Source of the DNA: Elmis aenea
Lineage: Eukaryota; Arthropoda; Insecta; Coleoptera; Elmidae
DNA length: 64,000 bases
Assembly (NCBI GenBank): GCA_947652605.1
Contig: OX393583.1
Coordinates: 6,117,222 to 6,181,221 of the forward strand
Direction of reading: 5' to 3'
Numbering within the stretch: the stretch's first letter is position 1; each line of letters starts with the position of its first letter. A program made the translations under genes and the position numbers. Under the pieces are notes generated by a model, which saw only the letters and a program-made list of their open reading frames with translations, was not told the origin of the DNA and did not search any database. This document shows, in pieces, positions 1 through 9,659 of the stretch.

Positions 1-1
1 G

Positions 2-163
2 TTTTCGCGTTACGCAGAGAAGCTCGCAAAAGTGCAGGAGTTGTCGCACCAATTAAATCGATGCCATATGTTGCTTAACCAGACGTTAGAATCCATGGAA
101 ACTTTAAATAATTGCTTGGACATTGAAGACAGGCTTGAGCCATTCGTTTGGACGACTGGATGA
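2..163 (+). CDS. BORCS5: BORCS5 homologue, C-terminal end (partial)
   Basis: This is the last 53 codons of a gene entering from the left edge, read in frame 2 and ending at TGA 161-163. The peptide has a coiled-coil-like core (RYAEKLAKVQELSHQLNRC) and then a conserved tail with DRLEPF. From memory, that layout (YAE..., two helices with LNQT and LNN, then ERLEPF) matches the C-terminus of BORCS5/myrlysin. BORCS5 is a lipid-anchored subunit of the BORC complex, which recruits ARL8 and kinesin to lysosomes on their cytosolic face. The N-terminal myristoylation region lies outside the window, so it cannot be checked. The gene runs in the same direction as Usp2, head to tail, with about 1.1 kb between them. 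The family call is from memory; another small coiled-coil protein is possible. Confidence 0.68.
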   Translation, partial: FSRYAEKLAKVQELSHQLNRCHMLLNQTLESMETLNNCLDIEDRLEPFVWTTG

Positions 164-720
164 GAATAATTTTATATTTTAGTTGATTATAGCAATATTT
201 TAAATTTAATTGTGAATAGTTGTATATACGGTCAAATTTTTATCTAATGTTTTTAAATTATGATTTTTAGACTTGTTACATTAATGTATTTTTAATAATA
301 GTGTAAATTGAATGTGTTAGTAAAGTTTTTGTTTAGGAAAAGTATAAGCAATTGTGATATGTTGTGTATTAAATATAGCTAATGACTTTTAAGTTTTTTT
401 GTTTATTATTATAGCTTTTATCTAAATTATTTTATGGAAATGTTGAATTAATTGAAATATATAATAGCACTTTTTAAGATAGACACAAGTACTAATAAAA
501 TATGTATTAATTGCATTTTGTTTTTACTAAAATATAATGCAAATATGTTAGGCTTAATTAATTATAATAAAATAATTAGATAATTGGGTACACAAACGTG
601 AAATTCCTGAAATATGTAAATAGGAATTGTTTGTTTATGTTAGATTAATTATGTAACTGTGCTTGTCATCATCAAGATTGTAAAGTAAATAAAAGTCCTA
701 CGGAAAACAACAATCTTGAA
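164..720 (+). terminator. 3' UTR and poly(A) region of the BORCS5 homologue
   Basis: AT-rich noncoding sequence follows the stop codon. AATAAA hexamers at 494-499 and 688-693 are candidate cleavage signals. The second is followed by a T/G-rich stretch. Which one is used cannot be decided from sequence. Confidence 0.5.
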
Positions 721-1302
721 CTTTATAAAAATTATAGTGAATGAAGGTTAATTTAACTTCATTGAAACTACTAATTTACATTATTTCAAGAATTCAATTG
801 AACAATCTTGGGATATGATTGTACATGTATAACTGTATAGTGTTAAATTGTTGGTTGTCTGTGTATTAGGCCATTTTAAAATCTTTTTTTGAATAGTTTA
901 TGTTTTGTTGCCACAATCGTTTGTTTTAAAATTATCTGTAAAATATAGCTAAATAATTAGTGTTAATGTGTTTTAATGAAATCAGGTCAACCTTATGTGT
1001 ATATTGGATCGCATTGCGAATATGATAAACTATTTTTTATGAATTTGGAACAATATTACAAACAGTATGTCAAGGTTGCTATGGTAAATCAATTTATTTG
1101 AATTCATTTGTTTTTATATGGGATTCATTTGTTTTTGGCAACCGTTACCGTAAAGCAATCATTTAGATAAGTTATTATTTTCGTAAACTAACGTCTGGAT
1201 AGTTCGTGAGATTGTTTTCTGATGATCCAGCTGTATAAATTAGAATTTTAAATTTCGTAGAAAAATTAAATTCCGTCCAAGGTCGTACGCATGACATGCG
1301 AA
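721..1302. other. intergenic spacer between BORCS5 and Usp2
   Basis: AT-rich sequence with no open frame, repeat structure or RNA gene that I can support. Confidence 0.6.
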
Positions 1303-1425
1303 TGACGTCACTTCAAGATGGCCTCCGGAGTAGCAGAAACAGTTTTTTGATGACTGTTTTTCACTTTTTTAAATAATGTTTTCGATGATTTTTAAAAATA
1401 ACAGAATAGTACTCAGTTTTATCAA
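1303..1425 (+). promoter_or_regulatory. Usp2 promoter and noncoding first exon (predicted)
   Basis: A perfect CRE palindrome TGACGTCA lies at 1303-1310. An AAGATGGCC motif (YY1/Pho-like) follows at 1315-1323, in a small GC-richer pocket. A strong donor, CAA|GTAAGT, sits at 1425/1426, and a good acceptor (TTGTTTCAG) ends at 1783, just before the start exon. This supports a noncoding first exon of roughly 100 bases. A short upstream reading frame (1318-1350, 10 codons plus TGA) would lie in the leader and could damp translation. The transcription start itself is inferred. Confidence 0.5.
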
Positions 1426-1783
1426 GTAAGTACTTTGTAGGAATATGCTTGAGCTGTTTCTTAGTATTGGTAGTTGTTTTTTTTTTTTAAATTCACACCC
1501 TATTGGATTTAAAGGGACATTTTTGCATAAACTAATTAAGTTTTGTTGCAGTAGCTTATTGTTGCAAGGTTTTTGTGTTTTTGTTGAGTTATATAGAAAT
1601 TGCTTAGCCGGCTTTGTGAAATTTTGTATAGCAAAGAAGTAGGTGGCAATGGCTAGATCTAAAAATAAATGCATGACTGCCTAATATATGCTATATTACG
1701 ATTTCTCTGTTTTTATTTTTAACCGTGCTAAATACAGCTCTTTCGCATTATTTTATCAATAAAATTTAGTTATCTTGTTTCAG

Positions 1784-2062
1784 ATATTCACTTGAATAGA
1801 ATCTTTACATGGAATATCAATTATTAAGTTTTTAATAGATATCGTTAAGATAAAATTTAATCAAAATGCCAGTTTTATCACCTCGAAGAACTAGTTCATC
1901 GGCCCTAAGTGGAGGTTCGTACAGGTCAACGTTCGGCACTTCTAGTTTAGATCGACCATTTTATAATTCCCCAAGCAATTTTAGTCCTCGAATCAATAGC
2001 TACAGTGAACGATTTACTTCTAGAAGTTATATCGACGGAGATGGTAGAAGAGTTTATACGAG
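1784..2062 (+). CDS. Usp2: Usp2 start exon (coding 1866-2062)
   Basis: The acceptor AG at 1782-1783 opens this exon. 82 bases of leader precede ATG 1866 (context TCAAAATGC). The 65 full codons, beginning MPVLSPRRTSSS, are Ser/Arg/Tyr-rich and low in complexity. The donor GAG|GTATGT lies at 2062/2063 and splits an Arg codon after two bases. The next exon completes it. Confidence 0.85.
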
Positions 2063-5000
2063 GTATGTAGTAATTTTTGGCTAATCTCCTCTTAATCAGT
2101 GTTGTACTGGTTTATAACGTACTGGGTGTCTGTTTTAAGTAAAACTATTGATAATCGTATACACATATTATTAAATAATATCTTACTTCAATAAATTTTT
2201 GCTTTATTTTAAGACAAAAGACAGCCTTTGATTCCACAGAATATTTTTTATAAAAGTTTCTGTTATTTAATTTTTTGTTTCAGGCAAGCGAGTATAACAG
2301 AAGATGGCGTTACTACACGGTATAAAGAAGAATTACGAGAATCCAGTGCGAAAAGAGATTCGTTATCACGTGACTCGGGAATAAGCTCGATACGAGAGAA
2401 CTCAGTATATGAAATACCACGTCGAGATAGAGATCGAGAACGAGAAAATTCCTTAACAAGCGACAATCGTAGCAGTGAATCGCGATCACGATTGTCAGCA
2501 ATAAACGTCGCCGAGTCAGTAGCCGAAATGAGAAATAAATATTCGCCAGCGAATTACGTACCAGCTTGTCAACGTAAAAATGAAATAATGTCACGATCGA
2601 AAAGCATTAACGATATAGGAAAACCACCTGTCGATCGACTCGAACAGAAAAACGCAATGAAGCTTAAGGTAAATGACAGTTTGAATTATAATAACGGCTT
2701 GGGTGTGACAAATTTGTCTAACAATACTAACAGCCTCGAAAAAGTATGCGACAACGTGATGGACGAAGATGATAACGGAAACAGGGCTTCGGTTGCCGAA
2801 ATAAGAAAGAGGTTCGACCAACACCCTTACAGAGGATCGAAAACGGAAAATAATTTATTGGTCGAAGGCACTGGAATTAAAATATCGGAAAACCGTTTCA
2901 AGAAACAAGACAGTTTAGAAAGTATCACTGTTCCTAAATCAAAATATAATAGAATTAAACCAGACGTAACAACATTGAATAATGAAAGAAACGAACCGAC
3001 GGTGATTACTAATGGATCTTCTATGTTAACTAAGGATAAAATCGTTGAAAAAACGGAAAGTCGACCTGCTAAACTATCCAAACTTGCTGGTAATCTGAAA
3101 AAAGTGGCTGAAAAGACAAAACCTGAAAGCCAAGATACAAACAATAGCAAACAGAAAATTGGTACTACTTTAAATTTTGAAGTAAACACCAATTCAAATA
3201 AAATCTCAGTTGGTACGAAATTGAGCGTTGACACAAATAACACTAACAGGCAGAAGGAAGAACTTCAGCTTTGTTCAAAATCCAAAATTGACATCGGCAA
3301 CAAACAAAAACCTGATAATCAAGTGAGTCCAAAAACTTTTGACATAACCAAGAACAGACAGAAGAACGAAAATCAAGTTAGATCAAAATCAAATTCTGAC
3401 ACATCCGAAAAATGCACTTCTGAACCGAATGGTGTTGAAAACAATTCAAAATTAAACGTGTCCGATAATTCGAGTCCAGCTCAGGTTTTAAGGAATGGAG
3501 TTGGGCTCGGGGGGAACAACAGGGATATACAGACAGATCTAAGCAATGAAGATTTATCAGGTGCAACTACGGATAAAGAAGGAGAGTTGTCTAGAAGTAT
3601 AACTTCAAGAACGAGCAACTTACCTTCGTATATATCGTCTAAAGACTTCAGACATGGTGATACTCAACCGAACGAAAGTCAACTGCCAAATGGTGACATA
3701 TTGACAAGTGAAGAAAATGACATGGATCGTAATTTTTATAGTGGAAATAGCAGATATTATCAAACAAAAACCAATAATGTAAGTAGTGTTTGAGTTATGC
3801 GAGAATTTCTTCGAATTCCTATTTATATTCCAAAACTAATTTTATTGTAGTAACATTATGGTTTTGTTGCTTTTGTTTTTGATTTGTTTATAACCTCCTG
3901 AGGTTATAAACTCTGTCAAAAACAGTGATTCTGTATACAGAAACAGAATCGTGATAGCTTTTATTGTGTTTTAATCGTATTAAACTTTATTATGTCTGTT
4001 GAACATTTCGTACATATGGTGAGCATGACTAAAAGACAGATTCTGGTATGTCAATCAGTTTTTTTAATTAAGTTATGTTTTATAACAAAATTATGCAAGG
4101 CTAACTATTTTTTAACGTTTCACAATTTTTTCTAAAGTCATGTTAATGACAAATTCTGTTCATAAGCTTGATATTAAAATTACCATTATTTTTAATAGAA
4201 TTTTGCAGAACATTTGGTAAAAAATGTATTTATATCTAATTTGTTTAAACAAAAAGATAAATAAAAAAATTAATTTAGTTTACTCATCTCCCTCTACAAG
4301 ATCATCGAATTCGGATCTCCCGATACAGGCTCTAGAAAACTGTATTTTTTCTTTGTTCTGGTGTGTTTTAACTTAGCCAGTCCCAAAAAACGGGATTAGT
4401 ACATACAATTTTTAATTTTTGCCTTCCGGTACTTTTAAATATTATGTAGTAGACTTATTTTTATTAAATAGAGTTCGTTTACCTTTAATAATAGTGTTCA
4501 TTGGCTGAATTTATATCGGCCCGTGTGTGACTTTTAATTTTTGGCACACGTTTTTAAGTTGGTTCATAGATTATTACACAATCTATTACTTACACAAACA
4601 AAAATAGAACTCGGCCATTTTGCCTTTTATCCGGCAGTTATCATAAAATTTATAAACTCTCAATGATTCATTGCTCCTTAATGGAGTTTCCGATTAAATT
4701 ATGACTGACATTATTATTAGCTGAAGTCGTAAACGTGAAAATGGAGTAATTTTTATGGTAAAAAATGTGTTTGTCCTATTTGTTAACCAAATTACCTTGA
4801 TAAAATAAATGAAAGTCGCAATATTCGACACAATATTATGGTCGATTTGGATCAGTTTGTTTGCCGTGGTCGTATTGGGATTCGTATTAGGTTTTGTTGA
4901 TAATTTTTGCATTAACAAGGGCTCGAATTACAGAGTAACCACGTTTGTGTACGTCAAAACGGTATGTTTGTTATTTTTTTGTTTGTTTCTTTTGTTTTGA

Positions 5001-8000
5001 TACTCCTACAATAGTTTTTTGTTATAAGTCTATGTCTATCTTCCCATTTTCTGGATTAGTCTTGCATTTTTATAACGGAAAACAATTTTGTTTTCAACAG
5101 CCGACACAAATATTTCAGTATTTTTGGCATTATTCACAATGCGCCGTTTAAAAACATGTTTATCCTGCAATTATTAAGGTTATATGGATGTTTCTATATT
5201 TGTAGCTTGCTCATTTGTGTGAATCACCTACGAGCCTAGAAAAAAATCGATATAAGGTGTATTCTAGTAGGTCCAAAGAGACTTCTGGTTTATTTTTAAT
5301 AGCCAATACATGTGTTGTTACTTTGAAATTTTCTTGTTGTTTCTGTAATGAAAAAAAAAACTTCCTTGTAACACAATTTTTCCTGCAGAAAACTTTTTTA
5401 TTGTAAAAGATGTTATATTGATTAAATGGAGTATAAAAAAAAATTAAGATCACTCAGTGTGCTCATAACTTAAGCACCACGTTCAACATGAGTTTATTCT
5501 AGTGAAATATTTTTAAAATAATTTTTTTCTCGTTAGTGTAATATTTTTGAATGTGTTCTTGATTTGCTTGTTTCAATTTTCCAGGATATATCGTCGTCGC
5601 CTCGTCTAAACAGGGCAATATCGCAGGCTCCCGGTAATTCGGGTGGCCCGTCGACTTCGACGTCTATACCGACGAATTCGTATCAGCGAGCGTCGAATTC
5701 TTTAGAGCGGGACCGCAGAGATCGAGACGATGACCGTAACTACGATAGATCGCTCGGCTCGAGTTCTGTCAAAAATTTGGGATTGAATGGACTTAAAAAC
5801 ATCGGAAATACGTGTTTTATGAACTCCGTCATTCAGTGCCTCTCTAATACTAAGTTATTATTGGAATATGTTAAAAACGATGCCTATACCGCAGATATTA
5901 ATACTAGTATATCAAGCATGAAGGGGGCTCTTATTAAAGGTCAGTGTTTTTTTTTAAAATATTTATTTTGTCATGTGGTTTTGAGATATAGTCGATGCAT
6001 TTAAATGTCAATATTTAAAAAACAAATGAATGGTAAAAGGGAAATTTTGGACAAATGAATGCCAAACAAAAGAAATTTTAAACAAGTGAATGACATACGT
6101 TTGTTTGACAAATGATCATCATAGAAACGATCGTTAAACAAATGAATGTGTCTAATGATCGTTAAACAAGTGAATGTTAGTGTACTGATTATTAAACAAA
6201 TGAATGTCAAACGAATGTGGACTAAAATAAATTCATTTTGAGCCAACGAACATGAGCCAAAGCGTCACATAATGGATTGCTGATTTAATAATAGTCGACC
6301 ATGCAAAGCAAAATGCGTGTACGATGGCTTAGTACTGTTGAAATAATTATCTATATTTTTCTTGTAGCATTTTCTCATGTAATCAAAGAACTGTGGTCCG
6401 AAGATGCTTCCGATAGAGTGGTCAATACCCTTAGCTTAAAGTCCCAGATCCAACGTTTTGCCCCGCGTTTTATGGGGTACTCTCAACAAGATGCTCAGGA
6501 ATTTTTACGGTATCTTCTGGAAGGCCTCCACGAAGATGTCAACAGGGTTACTTCTAAACCAACGCCAATTTTAACAGAAATAGATGAAAAACTTAGGTAC
6601 GTTGTCATTTTTGTTAACACAAAAATTCAAGTCCATTTGTCTTGAAACTGATATCTTTTAAAGTAGGTTTTCACTTGTTTTTGACATGATATTCTTTTTT
6701 TAGATTTTTAACTGTTTTGTAGGTTTTCAATTGTTTTCTAAGTTTAAAATTGTTTTGTAGGTTTTCAATTGTTTTATAGGTTTTCAATTGTTTTGTAGGT
6801 TTTTAATTGTTTTGTCGGTTTTCAATTGTTTTATAGGTTTTCAATTGTTTTGTAGGTTTGTAATTGTTTTGTAGGTTTTCAATTGTTTTGTAGTTTTTAA
6901 CTGTTTTGTAGGTTTTCAATTGTTTTATAAGTTTTCAATTGTTTTGTAGGTTTTTAATTGGTTTGTCAGTTTTCAATTGTCTTATAGGTTTTCAATTGTT
7001 TTGTCGGTTTTCAATTGTTTTGTAGGTTTTCAATTGTTTTGTAGGTTTTCAATTGTTTTGTCGGTTTTCAATTGTTTTGTAGGTTCTCAATTGTTTTTAG
7101 CACATTCTTTTGTTTATTTAATTACGTTTACATGTTTTTGTTTGTTTAGTGATGTGGACAAAGCAGCAGAATCGTGGCAACGATACTTACGAATGGACAA
7201 TTCGAAAGTAGTCGACATATTCGTCGGGCAGCTTAAATCCACGCTGAAATGCACACACTGCGGACATTCGTCTGTAACTTTCGATCCGTTCTGGGACCTT
7301 TCTCTTCCCATACCGCAAAGAGCCGGACCTCTCAGGCTGCAGCAGTGCCTAGAATATTTCACCAGAGAAGAAACTTTGGACGGTGACGAGAAACCGGTAA
7401 TTGTGCATATTTTAAGTTTGTAGAATTGTTGGTATTGTTTAAAAATAAGCCAGAAAAAATGTAGATGTTTTATTTTTGCTGTAAATTCAGTCAAATAGTT
7501 CTGCACAATTTTCTTGGACTTTTTCAGACCTGTTCGAAGTGCAAAGAGAGAAGAAAATGTACAAAATCCTTGTCCATACAGAAGTTTCCGAAGATATTAG
7601 TGATTCGTATCCTTTTTTTTGTTAAATTTCAATCGACACCAGTGGATTCGGAGCCCACGGCTAAAATTTACGACTTCTACGTCTTTGCGGATATTTTTCT
7701 TAACGTGTTTTTTTAGATTTAAAACGTTTTTCGCCTACCGAAAGGTTCCGAGGGAAACTGTCTGTGTCCATAGACTTTCCATTAGAAGGCTTAGACATGA
7801 GAAACTATGCAGCCGAAAGTGGCCCATCCGAGTGCCGATACAACCTGTATGCCATCTCTAATCATAGCGGTACAACTTATAGTGGACACTACACCGCCTA
7901 CTGTCGTCACCCCTACTCGCTCGCGTGGCACGAATACAACGACTCAAGGTCAGTTCTTGCTTCATAAAACAAAAGACAGTAGCGTGATTGTTTTTTTTTT

Positions 8001-9659
8001 TTTTTTGACATTTTGTTTTGTATTAATTTTGTTTTGTATTTAATTTTTGTTTTAAAAAACAGGAGTCTAGCGTGATTGTTTTGTTTATTTCATTTGTACA
8101 TGAAACAAAAGATAGTAGCGTGATTGTTTTGTTTATCTGACATTTTGTTTTGTATTAATTTTGTTTTGTATTTAATTTTGTTTTGCATTAATTTTGTTTT
8201 GCATTAATTTAGTTTTGCATTAATTTTGTTTTGCATTAATTTTGTTTTGTATTTAATTTTTGTTTTAAAAAACAGGAGTCTAGCATGCTTCTTTTGTTTA
8301 TTTCATTTGTATCTTTTGTTTGCCATAATGGAAAGTGATATAAAAAATCTGATAACACCGACCAGTTTATCTCAAAAAACCGATATTAGATTTTCGCAAA
8401 CCATTATGGTATCCGAGATACCCCGTAAAACATTCGAATTTGGTCCACCCTGTACAGGGTGATTCAAATTCGAGGGCGACCATGGGTATTCCGCTTATTA
8501 CTGAAGATAGAGGGTAGGTTCAAATTTGGCAGTTGCTAAATTTTATGCTCATCAATAATATCGAAACAGATTTAAAATATCTTCAACTGTTTTTGAAAAA
8601 GTTGAAAAAATACTGAAAAAATGTATTTTCGTCTTTTGCTATAACTTTTTTATTTATCTTTTTTTTTAAATCTGTAAATTTTTTACATGGCCACCTTTTA
8701 TTTTACTTTTAATGATGCCATAAATTTTTTGCTGTGCCGATTTCGTTTCGTTTTTTAAGTACTAACTTTTTAATTTCTTATAGGCGACAAACTTGATTTT
8801 CATCTGGATATTAGATATGTTAAACAAATAAAAACATTCTTTTTTAAATAAATACGTTGTTCATGTAAATAGCATAATCATGTAATACGTTTTTGAAATT
8901 TAAAAAAAAGTTCTAGCTAACTAGATGAAAATCAAGTTGGTCGCCCATAAGAAATTAAAAAGTTATACCTATAAAACAAATGATGGCACCATTAAAAGTA
9001 AAATAAAAAGTGGCTGTGTAAAAAGTTTTACAGATTTAAAAAAAAAAAAAAAATAAAAAAGCTATAGCAAATAAACGAAAAGTAATTTTTTCAGTTTTTT
9101 TAAATTTTTCAAAAACGGTTGAAGATATTTCAAATCTGTTTTAATATTATTGATGAGCATAAAATTTAGTAGCTTTGCCAAATTTAACCTACCCCCTATC
9201 TTCAGTAACAAGCGAGATCCCCACGGTCGTCCTTGAATTTAAATCACCCTGTATATAATTTGGTTTTTGGTCTTAAATTTTAACTTGCTTAGGATATTTG
9301 TCTTTAAAAACAAAAAAGTGTATAAATATTGTTTTGTTTATTATTATTGGACGCTTTTAATTGATATTTTGGTCTTAATTTTTCCGTTTTTGTTTTTCAC
9401 TCCAAAAACAAAAGACTGTAGCCTGATAGTTCTATTCTATTGTTTGTTTATTTTAAAGTAATTTTCTTCTGTCTTCTACTTTAGCGATTAAAATTTTTAA
9501 TTGCTCTAGTTATAAGTGCATTTTTCTGAGTTTTTAATTATGTTGTTGATTAAAAATTGTATTATTTTCAGAGTATCTCCGATTTCATCCAAGTCCATCG
9601 TGAGCGGGGAGGCGTACGTATTATTTTACGAACTAGATAACCAGAAGTCCCATTTATAA
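1866..9659 (+). CDS. Usp2: ubiquitin-specific protease 2 (C19 deubiquitinase), whole spliced gene
   Basis: Eight coding exons (1866-2062, 2284-3778, 5585-5939, 6368-6596, 7150-7396, 7528-7606, 7717-7948, 9572-9659) join in phase to 973 codons plus stop. All introns are GT-AG. Residues 1-630 are Ser/Arg/Asn-rich and look disordered. The C19 peptidase domain fills about 630-972. It has a Cys box GNTCFMN (Cys641), a QQDAQEF helix, Zn-binding pairs Cys793/796 and Cys843/846, a His box SGHYTAYC (His925), HEYNDS (Asn942) and the final YVLFYEL. This order and spacing match USP2/USP21. The enzyme cleaves ubiquitin from substrates, and insect Usp2 has been tied to immune and clock-related turnover. 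Core length is normal, but the head is long compared with vertebrate USP2. An alternative short isoform is described at 4809-4961. Confidence 0.93.
2284..3778 (+). CDS. Usp2: Usp2 exon 2, disordered head
   Basis: One long exon encodes residues 66-564. It opens at CAG|GCAAGC and closes at AAT|GTAAGT on a codon boundary. The protein is rich in Ser, Asn, Lys, Asp and Arg with no globular motif. Two related segments, VAESVAEMRNKYS and RASVAEIRKRFDQ, look like a short repeated linear motif (xVAExRxK(Y/F)). A Ser/Arg stretch near residue 95 and Lys/Asn runs suggest a regulatory or docking tail open to phosphorylation. The exon ends exactly where the alternative short isoform would join. Confidence 0.88.
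4651..4808 (+). promoter_or_regulatory. possible internal promoter and leader for the short Usp2 isoform
   Basis: A TATAAAC element at 4651-4657 stands about 150 bases ahead of the candidate alternative ATG at 4809. The intervening leader has three short upstream frames (ATGs at 4701, 4741 and 4755), which would make translation inefficient. Position and motif are the only support. Confidence 0.25.
4809..4961 (+). CDS. Usp2: candidate alternative first exon of Usp2 with a membrane anchor
   Basis: ATG 4809 opens 51 codons that run without a stop to a consensus donor, ACG|GTATGT (4961/4962), on a codon boundary. That phase equals the phase of exon 3 at 5585, so the two join in frame. The result is a 460-residue protein: 51 new residues plus residues 565-973. 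The new head contains about 22 hydrophobic residues (WSIWISLFAVVVLGFVLGFV), which read as a signal anchor. A polar segment with FCINKGSNYRV follows. It would place the protease core on a membrane and drop the 564-residue disordered head. Vertebrate USP2 also uses alternative N-termini, so the design is credible. No transcript evidence is available here, and a chance open frame remains possible. Confidence 0.5.
5585..5939 (+). CDS. Usp2: Usp2 exon 3, catalytic Cys box
   Basis: Acceptor TTTTCCAG ends at 5584 and donor AAAG|GTCAGT begins at 5940. The exon encodes residues 565-682 and one base of codon 683. A Ser/Arg/Asp linker leads into LNGLKNIGNTCFMN, whose Cys641 (codon 5813-5815) is the nucleophile. 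The conserved VIQCLSNT helix follows. Confidence 0.92.
6010..6210 (+). repeat. degenerate tandem motif AAACAAATGAATG in intron 4
   Basis: About nine spaced copies of (A)AACAA(A/G)TGAATG are scattered over 200 bases, with variable spacers that include two ATGATCGTTAAAC blocks. They look like a decayed minisatellite in the intron between exons 3 and 4. Confidence 0.55.
6368..6596 (+). CDS. Usp2: Usp2 exon 4, QQDAQEF region
   Basis: Acceptor CTTGTAG ends at 6367 and donor TTAG|GTACGT starts at 6597. The exon covers residues 683-758. It encodes IQRFAPRFMGYSQQDAQEF, the second signature helix of C19 proteases (Gln box), then LRYLLEGLHEDVNRV. Both junctions keep phase. Confidence 0.92.
6700..7099 (+). 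repeat. 19-bp minisatellite in Usp2 intron 5
   Basis: About 21 head-to-tail copies of a 19-base unit, GTTTTGTAGGTTTTCAATT, with scattered substitutions (GTAGG/GTCGG, TCAATT/TTAATT). It fills almost the whole intron between exons 4 and 5. Each unit contains a run of pyrimidines followed by TAGG or CAATTG. This gives many decoy acceptor-like sites just upstream of the true acceptor at 7149. No spacers are present, so this is not a CRISPR. Confidence 0.93.
7150..7396 (+). CDS. Usp2: Usp2 exon 5, first zinc pair
   Basis: Acceptor TTTGTTTAG ends at 7149 and donor CCG|GTAATT begins at 7397. Residues 759-841 include FVGQLKSTLKCTHCG, whose Cys793 and Cys796 form half of the C19 zinc site. FDPFWDLSLPIP and LEYFTREETLDGDEKP follow. 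All of these are standard landmarks of the fingers subdomain. Confidence 0.93.
7528..7606 (+). CDS. Usp2: Usp2 exon 6, second zinc pair
   Basis: A 79-base exon between acceptor TTTTTCAG and donor ATTC|GTATCC. It encodes TCSKCKERRKCTKSLSIQKF, supplying Cys843 and Cys846 of the zinc site, and PKILVI at the start of a core strand. The following intron is only 110 bases. Confidence 0.9.
7717..7948 (+). CDS. Usp2: Usp2 exon 7, catalytic His and Asn
   Basis: The exon opens after TTTTTTTAG and completes a His codon (HLKRF). It encodes residues 868-944, with SNHSGT, SGHYTAYC (His925) and WHEYNDS (Asn942). Together with Cys641 these complete the triad. The donor is CAAG|GTCAGT at 7948/7949. Confidence 0.93.
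7960..8310 (+). repeat. tandem and duplicated T-rich repeats in Usp2 intron 8
   Basis: Stacked copies of a 17-base unit, TTTTGTTTTGCATTAAT, occupy about 8140-8262. A block ending AACAGGAGTCTAGC occurs at about 8030-8072 and again at about 8246-8284. A third motif, AGTAGCGTGATTG, recurs at 7979 and 8115. This is simple local duplication inside an intron. Confidence 0.75.
8453..9253. mobile_element. TA-flanked palindromic MITE (Tc1/mariner type) in Usp2 intron 8
   Basis: The ends are TA|CAGGGTGATTCAAATTC at 8453 and its near-complement closing with CACCCTG|TA at 9253. The two arms (about 8453-8850 and 8935-9253) stay complementary almost to the centre, so the 0.8-kb element folds into one long hairpin. 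The TA duplication and CAGGGTG end are typical of Tc1/mariner-mobilised MITEs in insects. No transposase coding remains. It sits between the last two Usp2 exons. Confidence 0.85.
9572..9659 (+). CDS. Usp2: Usp2 last exon
   Basis: After acceptor TATTTTCAG (9571) the exon completes an Arg codon. It encodes VSPISSKSIVSGEAYVLFYELDNQ and a short tail, then stop TAA 9657-9659. AYVLFYEL is the usual last core strand of C19 enzymes. Confidence 0.92.

Noticed and set aside
1369..1674. 101-codon minus-strand frame and 65-codon plus frame upstream of Usp2
   Set aside because: Both fall in the predicted leader intron, are low in complexity and show no motif.
2263..3566. Several minus-strand frames across Usp2 exon 2
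   Set aside because: They are antisense shadows of the long coding exon and encode hydrophobic, motif-free peptides.
6700..7099. Regularly spaced repeat resembling a CRISPR array
   Set aside because: Units are 19 bases and contiguous with no unique spacers, inside an intron of a eukaryotic gene. It is a minisatellite.
6977..7149. Coding extension upstream of Usp2 exon 5
   Set aside because: The open frame is only the 19-bp repeat read through; the acceptor at 7149 gives the correct phase and the conserved protein.
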